DNA of 54,184 nucleotides, taken from contig JAGBJT010000006.1 of the NCBI GenBank assembly GCA_017934275.1, positions 1 to 54,184 on the forward strand, read 5' to 3'. Shown one piece after another: positions 10,994 through 20,720 of the stretch. This DNA is from Cardiobacteriaceae bacterium. Its GTDB lineage: Bacteria; Pseudomonadota; Gammaproteobacteria; Cardiobacteriales; Cardiobacteriaceae. Position 1 is the stretch's first letter. The number at the start of each line of letters is the position of its first letter. A model generated the notes under the pieces. The model ran no database searches and was not told the origin of the DNA. It saw only the letters and a program-made list of their open reading frames with translations. Made by a program: the position numbers and the translations under genes.

Positions 10994-11545
10994 TCAAATC
11001 TTTTCAAGCTTGCGCGCAAAACTATTTAAGCGTCCCTGTATCGATTGATCGATAACTTGTCCGTCAAATTCAATTTTGATTCCTGCAATCAGTTCAGGCT
11101 TTTCAATGATTTTTAACAGCAAACCGCGTCCTTGTGCCTTCTTTTTCAAAAGAGCAATAATCGATTGCTTTTGAGCTGGCGTTAGAGATTTAGCTGTATA
11201 AACAGTTACTGGTGTGCGTCCTTTGCCTTCATTGAGTAACTCTTCAAAGACTTGGGCAACTTCGGGAATAATCTGCAAGCGTCCGTTGTCGTGCAGAATA
11301 TTCAGGAAATTTAACTCTTTCGCACTTAAACCTTCACCGCGCGCTTTTGTAAAAAATTCTCCCAACCAAGATTGAAATTCACTAATAAAACCTTGGGCCG
11401 ATAAGCGTTTTGTAAATTCGGGACCGCCTGTAACCTTGGCAACGGCAGTTAAAAAAGACTGCCATTGCTCGATATTACCGTCCGCGACCGCTTGTTCATA
11501 CACTGCTTTCGCATATGGTCTTGCTATGGTTTCGGATTGAGACAT
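10994..11545 (-). CDS. atpH: ATP synthase F1 delta subunit
   Basis: Links the peripheral stalk to the top of F1. The 183-residue protein has the conserved N-terminus ARPYAKAVYEQA and the C-terminal PELIAGIKIEFDGQVIDQSI, followed by GRLNSFARKL. It sits 1 bp from atpF and 12 bp from atpA, typical of tight translational coupling in the operon. Confidence 0.97.
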   Translation of the reverse strand: MSQSETIARPYAKAVYEQAVADGNIEQWQSFLTAVAKVTGGPEFTKRLSAQGFISEFQSWLGEFFTKARGEGLSAKELNFLNILHDNGRLQIIPEVAQVFEELLNEGKGRTPVTVYTAKSLTPAQKQSIIALLKKKAQGRGLLLKIIEKPELIAGIKIEFDGQVIDQSIQGRLNSFARKLEKI

Positions 11546-11546
11546 A

Positions 11547-12017
11547 TCAGAATTTCTCTGTCAGTTCCTGCAAAAGTTGTTCGTGATCTTTTGCATTGAT
11601 TTCACGACCGACGACTTTTTCAGCACCTTCGATAACCAAAGCGGATAACTTTCCACGCAACTCTTGCTGCGCTTGACGCTGTTCGTGTTCGATTTGCGCT
11701 CTGGCTTGATTTAATTCAAGAGTTCCAGCTTTCTTCGCATCTTCACGAGCAGCATCAACGATTTGTCCCGCTTGTTTTTGCGCTTGAGTCAAAATTTCGT
11801 TAGCTTGCTTTTTCGCATCAGCTATCGTGTCTTGCAATTGCTGTTCAGCAGATTGCAGTTTGAATCTTGCGCTGTCCGCCATACTCAAACCGTCGGCAAT
11901 TTTCTTTTGCCGTTCAGCTGAAATAGAAGCAAAAATCGGCCAAATGTATTTGTGAACAAACCACCAGAAGACCAGAAAAGTGCCTATTTCACCAATCAGC
12001 GTTAGATTTATTCCCAT
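11547..12017 (-). CDS. atpF: ATP synthase Fo b subunit
   Basis: The peripheral stalk. The 156-residue protein has one N-terminal membrane helix (residues about 4-26, LTLIGEIGTFLVFWWFVHKY) and a long charged coiled coil typical of the b dimer (IADAKKQANEILTQAQKQAG). It has the usual short b length of 156. Confidence 0.97.
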   Translation of the reverse strand: MGINLTLIGEIGTFLVFWWFVHKYIWPIFASISAERQKKIADGLSMADSARFKLQSAEQQLQDTIADAKKQANEILTQAQKQAGQIVDAAREDAKKAGTLELNQARAQIEHEQRQAQQELRGKLSALVIEGAEKVVGREINAKDHEQLLQELTEKF

Positions 12018-12052
12018 TTCTAGGACTCCTCTGTATGCTGAAAATCAGCCGA

Positions 12053-12364
<312 letters not shown>

Positions 12365-13162
12365 TTAATGATGAGCTTCAACCATTGAAATATAAACAAC
12401 GGTCAAAATCATGATGATGTATGCCTGAATGCTAACAATCAAAATATGGAAGATAGCCCAAGCACCACCAGGTAAAAACTGAACAAAAAACGGCAAAAGC
12501 CCGATGAGAATAAAGACTAATTCACCCGCGAATAAGTTTCCGTAAAGACGCAATGAGAGAGAAATAACTTTTGCCATGTCCTCAATAATCCGCATAACCA
12601 GATTGATTGGGAAAAGAATGATTTTGAATAAGAAATTTTTGCTTTCAAAAGGGTGTCCGCCCATTGATTTGATAAGTCCGAATAAACCGTGATTATTTTT
12701 GAAAGCGTAGATATAAGTAAGAGTGATAACGGTGATAGAAATAGCGAATGTGGCGTTGGAATCAGTAGAAGGAACTATTTTTAGATGATGAATTCCAAAC
12801 ATTGAAGCAATTGCTGGAAGTAAATCAACTGGGATTAAATCCATAATATTCCACAGAAGCACCCAACAGAAAATGGTTAAAGCCAAGGAACCGACATCAG
12901 CACGACTTTCACCGAAAAAGCTTTTTACCGTGTTATCTATAAAATCAAAAGCCATTTCTGCCACATTTTGTGCAAATCCAGGAACTCCGCTTTGCATCCG
13001 TTTAGCTATGAAATAGAAAAATCCGCAGAAGAGCGCGCCGAGTAGAGTAGAGAAAAGTAAGGTATCTACATCTAGCGACCAGAAACTACCCCGCTCACCG
13101 ATAACTAAATTTTGCAGATGGTGTTGAATAATCTCTGCACCGCTTTGTCCTGATTCAGCCAT
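12365..13162 (-). CDS. atpB: ATP synthase Fo a subunit
   Basis: Forms the proton half-channels against the c ring. The 265-residue, multi-helix protein has the essential arginine in SLSLRLYGNLFAGE near residues 202-215, and a C-terminal helix ending in VYISMVEAHH. It is transcribed just after atpI. Confidence 0.97.
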   Translation of the reverse strand: MAESGQSGAEIIQHHLQNLVIGERGSFWSLDVDTLLFSTLLGALFCGFFYFIAKRMQSGVPGFAQNVAEMAFDFIDNTVKSFFGESRADVGSLALTIFCWVLLWNIMDLIPVDLLPAIASMFGIHHLKIVPSTDSNATFAISITVITLTYIYAFKNNHGLFGLIKSMGGHPFESKNFLFKIILFPINLVMRIIEDMAKVISLSLRLYGNLFAGELVFILIGLLPFFVQFLPGGAWAIFHILIVSIQAYIIMILTVVYISMVEAHH

Positions 13163-13169
13163 TTTGTTC

Positions 13170-13523
13170 TCACTTCATCAATAAAAAAGTCATTAGATGG
13201 GAACCAAAATAATTAACCGTAAAACCGATAACGATTCCCAAAGCCTGTAAATTTGTTCCGATAAGAAGAACGCTGGTAAAAATTCCGACGCTCAACCATT
13301 TGAACGATTCGCAAACTAGCATCACTCGATAAAAATTTTTTGCGCCGAGCACCTGCGGTAATTTACGGATAACTAGAAAACTACTCGCAGTGGCTGTGCA
13401 ACTAATTGCAGAACCAGCTAAAACTGCTTGCCAAGAGATTCCTGCGATAAACACCGCAATCACCGTAAAAATCAACGCAAATGCAACTTGCACGGTGAGT
13501 AACTGCAAAACAGTTTGTTTCAT
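13170..13523 (-). CDS. atpI: ATP synthase accessory protein I
   Basis: A 117-residue protein with four predicted membrane helices, in the standard first position of the atp operon, 7 bp before atpB. AtpI proteins are non-essential and help c-ring assembly or Mg2+ supply. Sequence conservation in this family is low, so the call rests on position, length and topology. Confidence 0.9.
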   Translation of the reverse strand: MKQTVLQLLTVQVAFALIFTVIAVFIAGISWQAVLAGSAISCTATASSFLVIRKLPQVLGAKNFYRVMLVCESFKWLSVGIFTSVLLIGTNLQALGIVIGFTVNYFGSHLMTFLLMK

Positions 13524-13578
13524 AGCGAAAAACGGGCGGGGATTTTATTCACCGCGACAATTTTTGTCAATAACGCCA

Positions 13579-14472
13579 TCACTTGTATCCCCATTTTTCT
13601 AGGATTGCGTCTAATTCATCGAGATTTTTATATTTAAGCACGATTTTTCCTGCGCCGTTGTGTTGATGATTTATTGCGACGCTATAACCAAGAAAATCGC
13701 TGACTTTATCTTCCAAATTAACGATATCTGGGCTTTTTTTCGGTTTGAATTTATCTGCTGCAAGTGAGTTGAAAGTGTTTAATTGTCGCACTTTTGCTTC
13801 GGTTTGTTGCACGGTTAAATTTTTCGCAATAATTTCATTTAAGAGCAAAAGTTGTTGATTTTCTTGCAGGGCGGCGATGGCGCGGGCGTGTCCTTTTTCG
13901 ATTTTTTCTTCTTCCAGAGCTTCTTTTACCGCTGCGGATAATTTCAGAAGTCGCAGAGTATTGCTGACATTGGAGCGGGAAATTCCTAGTAGTTTGCCGA
14001 TTTGTTCGTGGCTTAAATTGAATTTATCGACGAGTTTTTGAAAACCTTCGGCGATTTCGAGTGGATTTAGGTCGGCTCTTTGTAGATTTTCGATAAGCGA
14101 GATGGCGATTGCTTGTTCGTCGTTGTAATTTTTGATGATGCAGGGAACTTGTGCGAGACCGCATTGTTTTGCGGCGCGGAAGCGGCGTTCGCCAGCGATT
14201 ATTTCGTATTTAATTGCGGGATTTTCTGCTTTAACAGGACGGATAACTAGCGGTTGCAACACCCCGTATTCCGCGACGGATGCGGCTAATTCATTGATAT
14301 TTTCTTCTTTGAATTTGCGTCGTGGCTGATATTGCCCTGCTTGAATTTCCGTGCAGGAAATATCTTGCAGTCGCTCATCGCTGGCTTTTTCTTTGGTATT
14401 GCTGATGATTTCCTTGCCGTAATCACCGAGAATTTCTTCTAATCCGCGGCTAAGTCCTGATCTTTTACTCAC
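13579..14472 (-). CDS. parB: Chromosome partitioning protein ParB
   Basis: A CTP-dependent clamp that loads at parS and spreads on DNA for origin segregation. The 297-residue protein has the partner-binding N-terminus, the CTP-binding box IAGERRFRAAK near residues 95-105, and ENLQRADLNPLEIAEG. It also has the parS-reading helix-turn-helix IGKLLGISRSNVSNTLRLL and a C-terminal dimerisation domain. It follows parA by 30 bp. I did not spot a parS site in this window. Confidence 0.95.
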   Translation of the reverse strand: MSKRSGLSRGLEEILGDYGKEIISNTKEKASDERLQDISCTEIQAGQYQPRRKFKEENINELAASVAEYGVLQPLVIRPVKAENPAIKYEIIAGERRFRAAKQCGLAQVPCIIKNYNDEQAIAISLIENLQRADLNPLEIAEGFQKLVDKFNLSHEQIGKLLGISRSNVSNTLRLLKLSAAVKEALEEEKIEKGHARAIAALQENQQLLLLNEIIAKNLTVQQTEAKVRQLNTFNSLAADKFKPKKSPDIVNLEDKVSDFLGYSVAINHQHNGAGKIVLKYKNLDELDAILEKWGYK

Positions 14473-14502
14473 TTTTTTCCCTTTGCGTGTATAGAAAAAT
14501 AT

Positions 14503-15300
14503 TTATTCCGTATCCAATTCGAAAGAATGCTTCGGTATGCCTAATTTTCTTTCTAATTCTTCGGCGACGAGGCGGTAACTTTCTGCACCTTTGGAGTTTG
14601 GTTCATATTTATTTATCGGTTTGCCAAAACTTGGAGCTTCCGCGAGGCGGATATTGCGTGGCACGGAAACTTCGAACAATAAGTTTTTGAAATGTGCGGC
14701 GAGGTTATCGGAAACATCTTTGGTAAGCCGTGAGCGCGGGTCATACATTGTCCGTAAAACTCCCGCGATTTCGAGTTTGGGATTAACCGTCTTTTTGATT
14801 TCCCCGATAGTTTCCAGTAAAGCTCCGACACCTTCGAGGGCGAAATATTCGCATTGAATTGGCACGAGCACAAAATCCGCCGCGACGAGGGCATTTACCG
14901 TCAGCAAATTCAAAGTTGGCGGACAATCGATAAAAACCCAATCGAATTGTTCTAACCATTGACCGCAATTGTTTTTGAGGGCGGCGTATCGTTCTTTCTT
15001 TCCTGCCATTTCGCTTTCTGCTGCGGTTAAATCGCGGTGCGACGGTAAAAGATGCAGATTGCATTCTTGGACGAAAAGGCAGACATTTTCTGGTTTTTCC
15101 TCACCGACGATGACATCCAACACGCTCACGGGAAGTTTGCGGCAATTTACTCCGCAGGCGACGGTGGCGTTGGTTTGTGGGTCGAAATCGATAAGCAGGA
15201 CACGGTCGCCGCGTTCGGCAAAAATTGCGGCGAGAGATACCGCAGTAGTGGTTTTGCCGACACCGCCTTTTTGGTTGGTTACCGCGATGGTTTTGGTCAT
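14503..15300 (-). CDS. parA: Chromosome partitioning ATPase ParA (Soj)
   Basis: A Walker-type ATPase that positions ParB-parS complexes. The 265-residue protein has the deviant Walker A KGGVGKTTT (residues about 11-19) with the signature lysine, Walker A' FDPQTNAT, and Walker B WVFIDCPPTLNLLT. It has no N-terminal HTH, so it is the chromosomal type. It sits between rsmG and parB as in many proteobacteria. Confidence 0.95.
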   Translation of the reverse strand: MTKTIAVTNQKGGVGKTTTAVSLAAIFAERGDRVLLIDFDPQTNATVACGVNCRKLPVSVLDVIVGEEKPENVCLFVQECNLHLLPSHRDLTAAESEMAGKKERYAALKNNCGQWLEQFDWVFIDCPPTLNLLTVNALVAADFVLVPIQCEYFALEGVGALLETIGEIKKTVNPKLEIAGVLRTMYDPRSRLTKDVSDNLAAHFKNLLFEVSVPRNIRLAEAPSFGKPINKYEPNSKGAESYRLVAEELERKLGIPKHSFELDTE

Positions 15301-15317
15301 TTTTTTATGCTTCCTTG

Positions 15318-16007
15318 TTAATTTTTTGTGCTACGCCGAATTTCTATCCAAATCCGCTCTGCGTCTAATTTTGGAACGGAAATTTTTTCGCAGTTAATTT
15401 TTTGAAATGCAGGATTGGTGATTTTTTCTTCGCTACGGGCTTTCATCATTCCAAGACAGTTATCGTGATTTATCAAGTGTCCTGCTTGCTCTAAAAATTT
15501 ATCCGCATTTGCCACGGCGCGTGCGACGATTAAATCGATATTTTCCGTAATTTTCCAATCTTCTACCCGAGAAGCGATTACCGTTGTGTTTGTAAGTTCG
15601 AGATGTCTTTTAGCTTCTTGCAAAAAGCTTGCTTTTTTATGGGCAGATTCGACGGTAAAAATTTTCCAATTTGGTTTTGCTATCGCCCAAACTAATCCTG
15701 GAAATCCCGCACCAGAGCCGATATCCGCAACGGTAATTTGTTCCGATACCGTCGGATTGTTGCGTAGAGAATTTTCGGCATACGGTAGAGCGGCAAGGCA
15801 ATCAAAAATATGCAGATAGATTTGTTCTTCGCAGTTGCGGATTGCGGTTAGGTTATGGATTTTGTTCCAGCGGTTTAAGAGTTTGAGGAATTTTTCCGTT
15901 TTTTCCGTGAAATTTGCTGGCAATGCAAAATTGAATTGTGCGCAGCCCTGCACGAGTATTTCGCGATGTTTATCTTGAAAATCTTCCGAATTGTCTAAAC
16001 GGCTCAT
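15318..16007 (-). CDS. rsmG: 16S rRNA (G527-N7) methyltransferase
   Basis: Methylates G527 of 16S rRNA using SAM. The 229-residue protein shows the SAM-binding VADIGSGAGFPGLVWAI near residues 91-107, the FTVESAHKKASFL segment, and IVARAVANADKFLEQ. It is followed by parA-parB, the classic gid-par arrangement, and starts 7 bp behind pepA. Confidence 0.95.
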   Translation of the reverse strand: MSRLDNSEDFQDKHREILVQGCAQFNFALPANFTEKTEKFLKLLNRWNKIHNLTAIRNCEEQIYLHIFDCLAALPYAENSLRNNPTVSEQITVADIGSGAGFPGLVWAIAKPNWKIFTVESAHKKASFLQEAKRHLELTNTTVIASRVEDWKITENIDLIVARAVANADKFLEQAGHLINHDNCLGMMKARSEEKITNPAFQKINCEKISVPKLDAERIWIEIRRSTKN

Positions 16008-16014
16008 TTCGTTT

Positions 16015-17466
16015 TTAGTCCGCCAAGTTGGAGAGGAAGTTAAAAATCAAAGCGAGCGGTCTAGCAGTTGAGCCTTTTTCCTCGCCAGCGGATTTCCAAG
16101 CAACTCCTGCAATATCCAAATGTGCCCAAGCGGTGTTTTCGGGGATAAATTCTTGTAAAAATGCGGCGGCAGTTGCAGCTCCTGCTTCGCGTTTGCCTGA
16201 AATATTGGCTAAATCCGCAAACGGGCTTTTCATCATTTCCGCGTATTCGCAATCGGTTGGCATATTCCAAGCGCGGTCGTGGATTTCTTCGCCAGCGTTG
16301 ATGAGCAATTTACCGAGATTTTCATCATTACTAAACAATCCCGCGCGGACGCTACCAAGTGCGATGACGCAAGCTCCCGTCAGCGTTGCGATGTCGATTA
16401 GATATTGCGGTTGATATTTTTCGCTGTAACTAATTGCGTCTGCCAAAATCAGGCGACCTTCCGCATCGGTATTGAGAATTTCGACGGTTTTGCCAGATTT
16501 AGTGCTGATGATGTCGCCTGGTTTGATTGCAGTGCCGCTAGGGAGATTTTCCGTTGCGGCGATGAGAGTAACGATGTGTAACGGTAATTTGGCCTGCGCT
16601 GCGGCATAAATTGCGGATAAAACGGTGGTTGCGCCGCATTTGTCGTATTTCATTAAATCCATTTCGGCGGCGGGTTTGAGTGAAATTCCGCCTGCGTCGA
16701 AGCAAACTCCTTTTCCGACTAGCACTACGGGGCTGGAATTTTTCGCATTTTTCGGACGGTATTCAACGGCAATAAAACGCGGTTCTTCTTCGCTGCCTTG
16801 GCTTACCGCTAAAAGTCCGCCCATTTTTTCGGCGGCAATTGCGGCTTTATCAAGAATTTCGACCGTAATGGCGGGGAATTTTTCCAGCGTTTTTGCGCTG
16901 GCGGCGAGATATGTCGGAGTGCAAATATTTGCTGGCGTATTGCTCAAATCACGGCAAAACTTTGCCGCATCAGCGTAAGTTTGCGCCCAATTGATTGCGG
17001 TTTTAGTTGCGGTGTCGGCGGTAGATATGGCAATTTGAATTTGATTGAGGTCGAATTTCGCGTCTTTGCGGTAGGCGTTGAAGCTATAAAAACTGTCGGC
17101 GAGTGCGCGTAAAACTTGTTTTTTTGCCGCTAAATCCGAGCAGAAATCAATATCCACCGCGATTTTTGTCAATTGATATTCACGAGCAATTTCACGGCAA
17201 ACTTTGGCAAATTCCGCGATTTTTCTGCTGATATTGCCGTTAGTTAATTGCACTAGCGCAACACTTGTCGCGATATTGGGAATTTCTAGGAAGATATTTT
17301 TTTTGGCACTTGTGAAAGCGGAATTCTTATTTTTTAAGCTTGAAAAATAACCTTGAGATTGTTGGTCGATATCTTTAAGTAATGTTGAAAATTCGTTTTC
17401 TTCGGTATAAGTAATCAAAAAGTTCTGTGTTGAAAATTGTGATTTTTCTAGTTCTAAAAATTGCAT
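16015..17466 (-). CDS. pepA: Leucyl aminopeptidase (M17)
   Basis: A hexameric cytosolic metallo-aminopeptidase. I start it at 17466 (MQFLELEK, with GGAG upstream), giving 483 residues; the longer frame adds 16 unlikely residues. The metal- and substrate-binding region VLVGKGVCFDAGGISLKP and the family signature NTDAEGRLILAD are intact. It is divergent from lptF across about 100 bp, the same arrangement as in E. coli. Confidence 0.95.
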   Translation of the reverse strand: MQFLELEKSQFSTQNFLITYTEENEFSTLLKDIDQQSQGYFSSLKNKNSAFTSAKKNIFLEIPNIATSVALVQLTNGNISRKIAEFAKVCREIAREYQLTKIAVDIDFCSDLAAKKQVLRALADSFYSFNAYRKDAKFDLNQIQIAISTADTATKTAINWAQTYADAAKFCRDLSNTPANICTPTYLAASAKTLEKFPAITVEILDKAAIAAEKMGGLLAVSQGSEEEPRFIAVEYRPKNAKNSSPVVLVGKGVCFDAGGISLKPAAEMDLMKYDKCGATTVLSAIYAAAQAKLPLHIVTLIAATENLPSGTAIKPGDIISTKSGKTVEILNTDAEGRLILADAISYSEKYQPQYLIDIATLTGACVIALGSVRAGLFSNDENLGKLLINAGEEIHDRAWNMPTDCEYAEMMKSPFADLANISGKREAGAATAAAFLQEFIPENTAWAHLDIAGVAWKSAGEEKGSTARPLALIFNFLSNLAD

Positions 17467-17568
17467 TTTTATGCTCCATAAATAAAAACAATATTGGCTA
17501 AAACCGCGCAGCACTGCGGTTTTGACTATAACATAGCCCGCTTTTTCTCAAACCTTGACAGATTTTTG
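17467..17568. promoter_or_regulatory. Divergent pepA/lptF promoter region
   Basis: A 102-bp spacer between divergent genes. It holds an 8-bp inverted repeat (AAAACCGC with GCGGTTTT) and AT-rich stretches. I could not fix specific -35/-10 boxes with confidence. Confidence 0.4.
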
Positions 17569-18648
17569 ATGATTTTTTCCATAGTTCAACGAGCATTTTT
17601 GCGACAAATTTTGTCGGTATTTTCGGCGGTGATTTTTGTTCTGCTCGCAATCATTCTCGGTTTTCGCCTTTCCAAACTTTTAACTACGGCGGTAGAAGGA
17701 ACAATTTCGCTTTCTGCCGTGTGGAAATTGATTGCGATGCAGGCGGTAAATATCGGTGTAGTGCTGATGCCGACGGCTTTAATCGTTGCGATGATGATGA
17801 CCCTTTCACGATGCTATCAATCGCAGGAAATAACCGCGATTTTTGCCGCGGGCAGAGGACGGCTAACTATCGCGCGCTTTTTATTTCTACCGAGTTTTTT
17901 GATTGCTGCGACGGTGTTGCTGCTGAATTTATTTTTATTACCTGAAACTTACCGTCAAGTGTCGCTACTTCGCTCGCAAGCCGAACAAGAAGCGGGATTT
18001 GCAATGATGACGGCGGATAGTTTTCGCTCAATTTCACGCAATTTAGCAATTCATACGGGTGCGGGAGAAGATGGCGGTTTTCGCGATTTTTTTATTTATC
18101 AAAAAAGCAAAAATAAACCCGAGCAGGCGGTAACTTTTGCTGATTTCGGAAAAGTGCAGGAAGAAAATTCCGAGCAGTTTTTGCTGATTGATAAGGCAAT
18201 TCGCGTCTCTTTTTCGGATTTCAAAGATAGTGCGGAAGATTTTTATAAATCGGCAACTTATGTGCAATTTGACGAGGGAAAATTGCACCTGCCGTCTGCT
18301 GATAGCGCAAATGCCGACGCTCGTTTGCGTAATGTCCGAAGTTTTGAGCTAGATAATTCAGCAGCGGCAAGAGCAGAATTGCAAAAACGCATCAATCCCG
18401 CTTTGGCTCTGCTGATTTTTTCCTTTGCCTTACCGCTTATTGCTCACACTAGACCGCGCAGCAATCCGCAAAGATTGTTGCCAGCTTTTTTACTTTTCGC
18501 GCTTTATTTGAATGCACTTGATTGGGCAGTGAAAGCGGCGGCAAAAGAGAAAATTTCCTTATTTGTTAGCGGTTTTGCTATTCACGGTTTGGTGCTTGTT
18601 TTGATTGTTTTCTTTTGGTTTTTGGCATACCGTCGCGGACAACCATAA
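17569..18648 (+). CDS. lptF: LPS export permease LptF
   Basis: An inner-membrane permease of the LptB2FG transporter that moves lipopolysaccharide to the outer membrane. The start at 17569 gives 359 residues. Three N-terminal membrane helices lie at about 12-34, 55-78 and 98-120, a periplasmic jellyroll domain spans about 130-265, and three C-terminal helices follow. The segment SRCYQSQEITAIFAAGRG is the coupling-helix region. lptG, usually next, is not in this position; the next gene is an amidase. No strong ribosome-binding site is visible before the chosen start. Confidence 0.9.
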   Translation: MIFSIVQRAFLRQILSVFSAVIFVLLAIILGFRLSKLLTTAVEGTISLSAVWKLIAMQAVNIGVVLMPTALIVAMMMTLSRCYQSQEITAIFAAGRGRLTIARFLFLPSFLIAATVLLLNLFLLPETYRQVSLLRSQAEQEAGFAMMTADSFRSISRNLAIHTGAGEDGGFRDFFIYQKSKNKPEQAVTFADFGKVQEENSEQFLLIDKAIRVSFSDFKDSAEDFYKSATYVQFDEGKLHLPSADSANADARLRNVRSFELDNSAAARAELQKRINPALALLIFSFALPLIAHTRPRSNPQRLLPAFLLFALYLNALDWAVKAAAKEKISLFVSGFAIHGLVLVLIVFFWFLAYRRGQP

Positions 18649-18682
18649 AAGTTTTTAAGTTTTTAATTTTGAGAATATAAAA

Positions 18683-19990
18683 ATGCAGTTATCGCGCTTA
18701 ATTTTTTCTACTCTTGTTATTTTTATTTCACAATCTTTATATGCAGATTTCGCTAATCAAGCTGCAACGAAATATATCGACCAAGCAATTGACAAATCAA
18801 CTGTTGAGTTTTATGCCGCACCGACCCAGCAGCAAAATCAGAATAATCCCAAGGCAAAATCAAATCAAGTGCAAATTATTCAAGGAACGGTTAAGCCGCA
18901 ACTGCAAAGCAATAATTACGAACCGCGATATCAAGCAAATTTAGGTTCTGATTTGGAAGATGAAATTGACTTAAACCATAACCAAGAAGTTATTTCTGCA
19001 ATCGAAAAAATGTCGCCGAAAAAAGTGGAAATTCGCGAGTTTTCTCCGAAGGCAAATCCGCAGAGAAAAAATCCGATTTTCACTCTCGTGCTCGATAGCG
19101 GACATACACCAAAGAGTGGCGGGGCAATTTCCTGTTCGGGAAAAGATGAAGTGCAATTTAACGACCGCCTAGTCTCTGAACTCAAACCGCAATTGGAACA
19201 ACTCGGTATTAGGGTGATTTTGACCAGAAATGCTGGTAGCGGCAATATTTCTCTCATTGAACGGGCAAATATTGCCAATGCCAACAACGCGGATTTGTTT
19301 ATTTCTATCCACCACGACAGCGCGGAAGTCCGTAGCAGTACAACTGGAAATCTGCAATTGCAAGAAATTGGTCGAAAAGGGAATTTACCGATTTATTGCA
19401 GCATTTTTCCGCTGCGCGGTTTTTCTGTATTTACTAGCCGTTTGAACGGCAATCCACAAGATAGTTTGGAATTTGCAAGCGTTCTGGAAAGCAAGATTCG
19501 ATTGAAATCACCAGGTCGTGATCCCGCTAGCCATAACCGCCACGGACAACGCAAACAGCTCGATCCCAAGCGCGGTATTTATCAATTCGACCCGCTGGTG
19601 GTGCTAAAAAATACCAAGATGACCGCGATTTTGCTGGAAGTCGCGGTAATAACCGATAGAGAAGATGAAACATTAGCGGAGAGCGCGCAATATCGCGGGC
19701 AGGTTATTAGCGCGATAGTTGAAACGGTTGCCGAATATGCCAGTAGTTTGGGATATGTCGGTCAGATGAGTCAAGCCAGCTACACAGTAAATAGTAATGC
19801 GATGGAAAATCAAATACCGCAAATCTTTGAGGAAAAAATTACGGTAAATACGGAACAAAAAAATGAAAACTCCACTCCGCTATTTGTGCCGCCCAAAAAA
19901 CCTGCCGAGCCTCAATTTGATGCTAGTGGAGCGGAAAAGAAATTGTGGCAGGAAAAAGATAGAGAAATACGACAAAAGTATGTGAAATAA
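18683..19990 (+). CDS. N-acetylmuramoyl-L-alanine amidase (Amidase_3)
   Basis: Cleaves the amide bond between MurNAc and the peptide in peptidoglycan, probably in the periplasm. The 435-residue protein has a signal peptide (cleavage after about residue 22, SLYA). A low-complexity linker of about 100 residues follows, then an Amidase_3 domain from about 130 to 355. Zinc ligands appear as His in LDSGHTP, Glu in GKDEVQFN and His in ISIHHDS; the catalytic Glu is in LLEVAVITD. The C-terminal tail is Pro/Lys-rich. It has no AMIN or LysM domain that I can recognise. Confidence 0.9.
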   Translation: MQLSRLIFSTLVIFISQSLYADFANQAATKYIDQAIDKSTVEFYAAPTQQQNQNNPKAKSNQVQIIQGTVKPQLQSNNYEPRYQANLGSDLEDEIDLNHNQEVISAIEKMSPKKVEIREFSPKANPQRKNPIFTLVLDSGHTPKSGGAISCSGKDEVQFNDRLVSELKPQLEQLGIRVILTRNAGSGNISLIERANIANANNADLFISIHHDSAEVRSSTTGNLQLQEIGRKGNLPIYCSIFPLRGFSVFTSRLNGNPQDSLEFASVLESKIRLKSPGRDPASHNRHGQRKQLDPKRGIYQFDPLVVLKNTKMTAILLEVAVITDREDETLAESAQYRGQVISAIVETVAEYASSLGYVGQMSQASYTVNSNAMENQIPQIFEEKITVNTEQKNENSTPLFVPPKKPAEPQFDASGAEKKLWQEKDREIRQKYVK

Positions 19991-19998
19991 ATACAAAA

Positions 19999-20129
19999 GG
20001 GTTTGTCTAAAAATCGATATTTGACGGTTGATTTGTAAATTCAAAAAAGCGGGGAGTGGGGCAGCCGCCCCACAAGCCCCTCTCTTTTTTTTTCGGAGAG
20101 CGGTAAAAAATGAATTTTTAGATACGCCC
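19999..20129 (+). repeat. Symmetric inverted-repeat element with central GC hairpin
   Basis: The central stem GTGGGGC (20056-20062) pairs with GCCCCAC (20067-20073), framed by GGGG and CCCC, followed by CTCTC and nine Ts. This will act as the terminator of the amidase gene. The outer ends also form an imperfect inverted repeat about the same centre: GTTTGTCTAAAAATC near 20001-20015, against the complement of AATTTTTAGATACGCC near 20113-20128. The whole stretch thus looks like a short element with terminal repeats. Part of its right end recurs at 6599-6622. Confidence 0.55.
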
Positions 20130-20235
20130 AAAAATCGTTTTTGTGGTAGTAAAACAACAGCTTATTGCATTGATTTAGCGTTTTAAGAACATTCAAAAAT
20201 ATAATCCGCGCCTTTTGAATAAATACGAAATAGAA

Positions 20236-20691
20236 ATGACACAAATACTAGTTTTAAATGGTCCAAACTTAAATCTTCTCGGTAGCCGTGAGCCAGAACA
20301 TTACGGTCGCGATAATCTAGAAACCATCGAAAAACGCACGAAAGAAATCGCTGGGGAATTTGATTTTGACATCGAATTTTTTCAGTCCAACACCGAAGGT
20401 ACTTTGGTTGATTTAATTCAAGAAGCGGGCAAATGTGCAGTTGATTTCATCATTTTTAATCCTGCCGCTTTTACGCATACCAGCGTCGCAATCCGTGATG
20501 CTTTGAAGGCGGTAAATATTCCCTTTATTGAAGTGCATTTGTCGAACATTCACAATCGGGAAGAATTTCGCCGTAATAGCTATTTCAGCGATATTGCTAT
20601 CGGCACGATTAGCGGATTAGGCGCAATTGGCTACGAACTCGCTGTTTTGGCGGCACACCGCTATTTAAGCGACGATACAAGAAAAAAATGA
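20236..20691 (+). CDS. aroQ: 3-dehydroquinate dehydratase, type II
   Basis: Dehydrates 3-dehydroquinate to 3-dehydroshikimate in the shikimate pathway. The start at 20236 ([13 protein letters not shown]) gives 151 residues. Visible motifs are the N-terminal [13 protein letters not shown] with the mobile loop arginine, the [12 protein letters not shown] region, [20 protein letters not shown] with the catalytic His pair, and the conserved [12 protein letters not shown]. It precedes accB-accC as in E. coli and many proteobacteria. Confidence 0.96.
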   Translation: MTQILVLNGPNLNLLGSREPEHYGRDNLETIEKRTKEIAGEFDFDIEFFQSNTEGTLVDLIQEAGKCAVDFIIFNPAAFTHTSVAIRDALKAVNIPFIEVHLSNIHNREEFRRNSYFSDIAIGTISGLGAIGYELAVLAAHRYLSDDTRKK

Positions 20692-20720
20692 ACGAAAAAT
20701 AAATTTACGGAGACCAAATA

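Noticed and set aside
13524-14502. parS centromere near parAB
   Set aside because: I did not find the TGTTTCACGTGAAACA-like palindrome in or around parA-parB.
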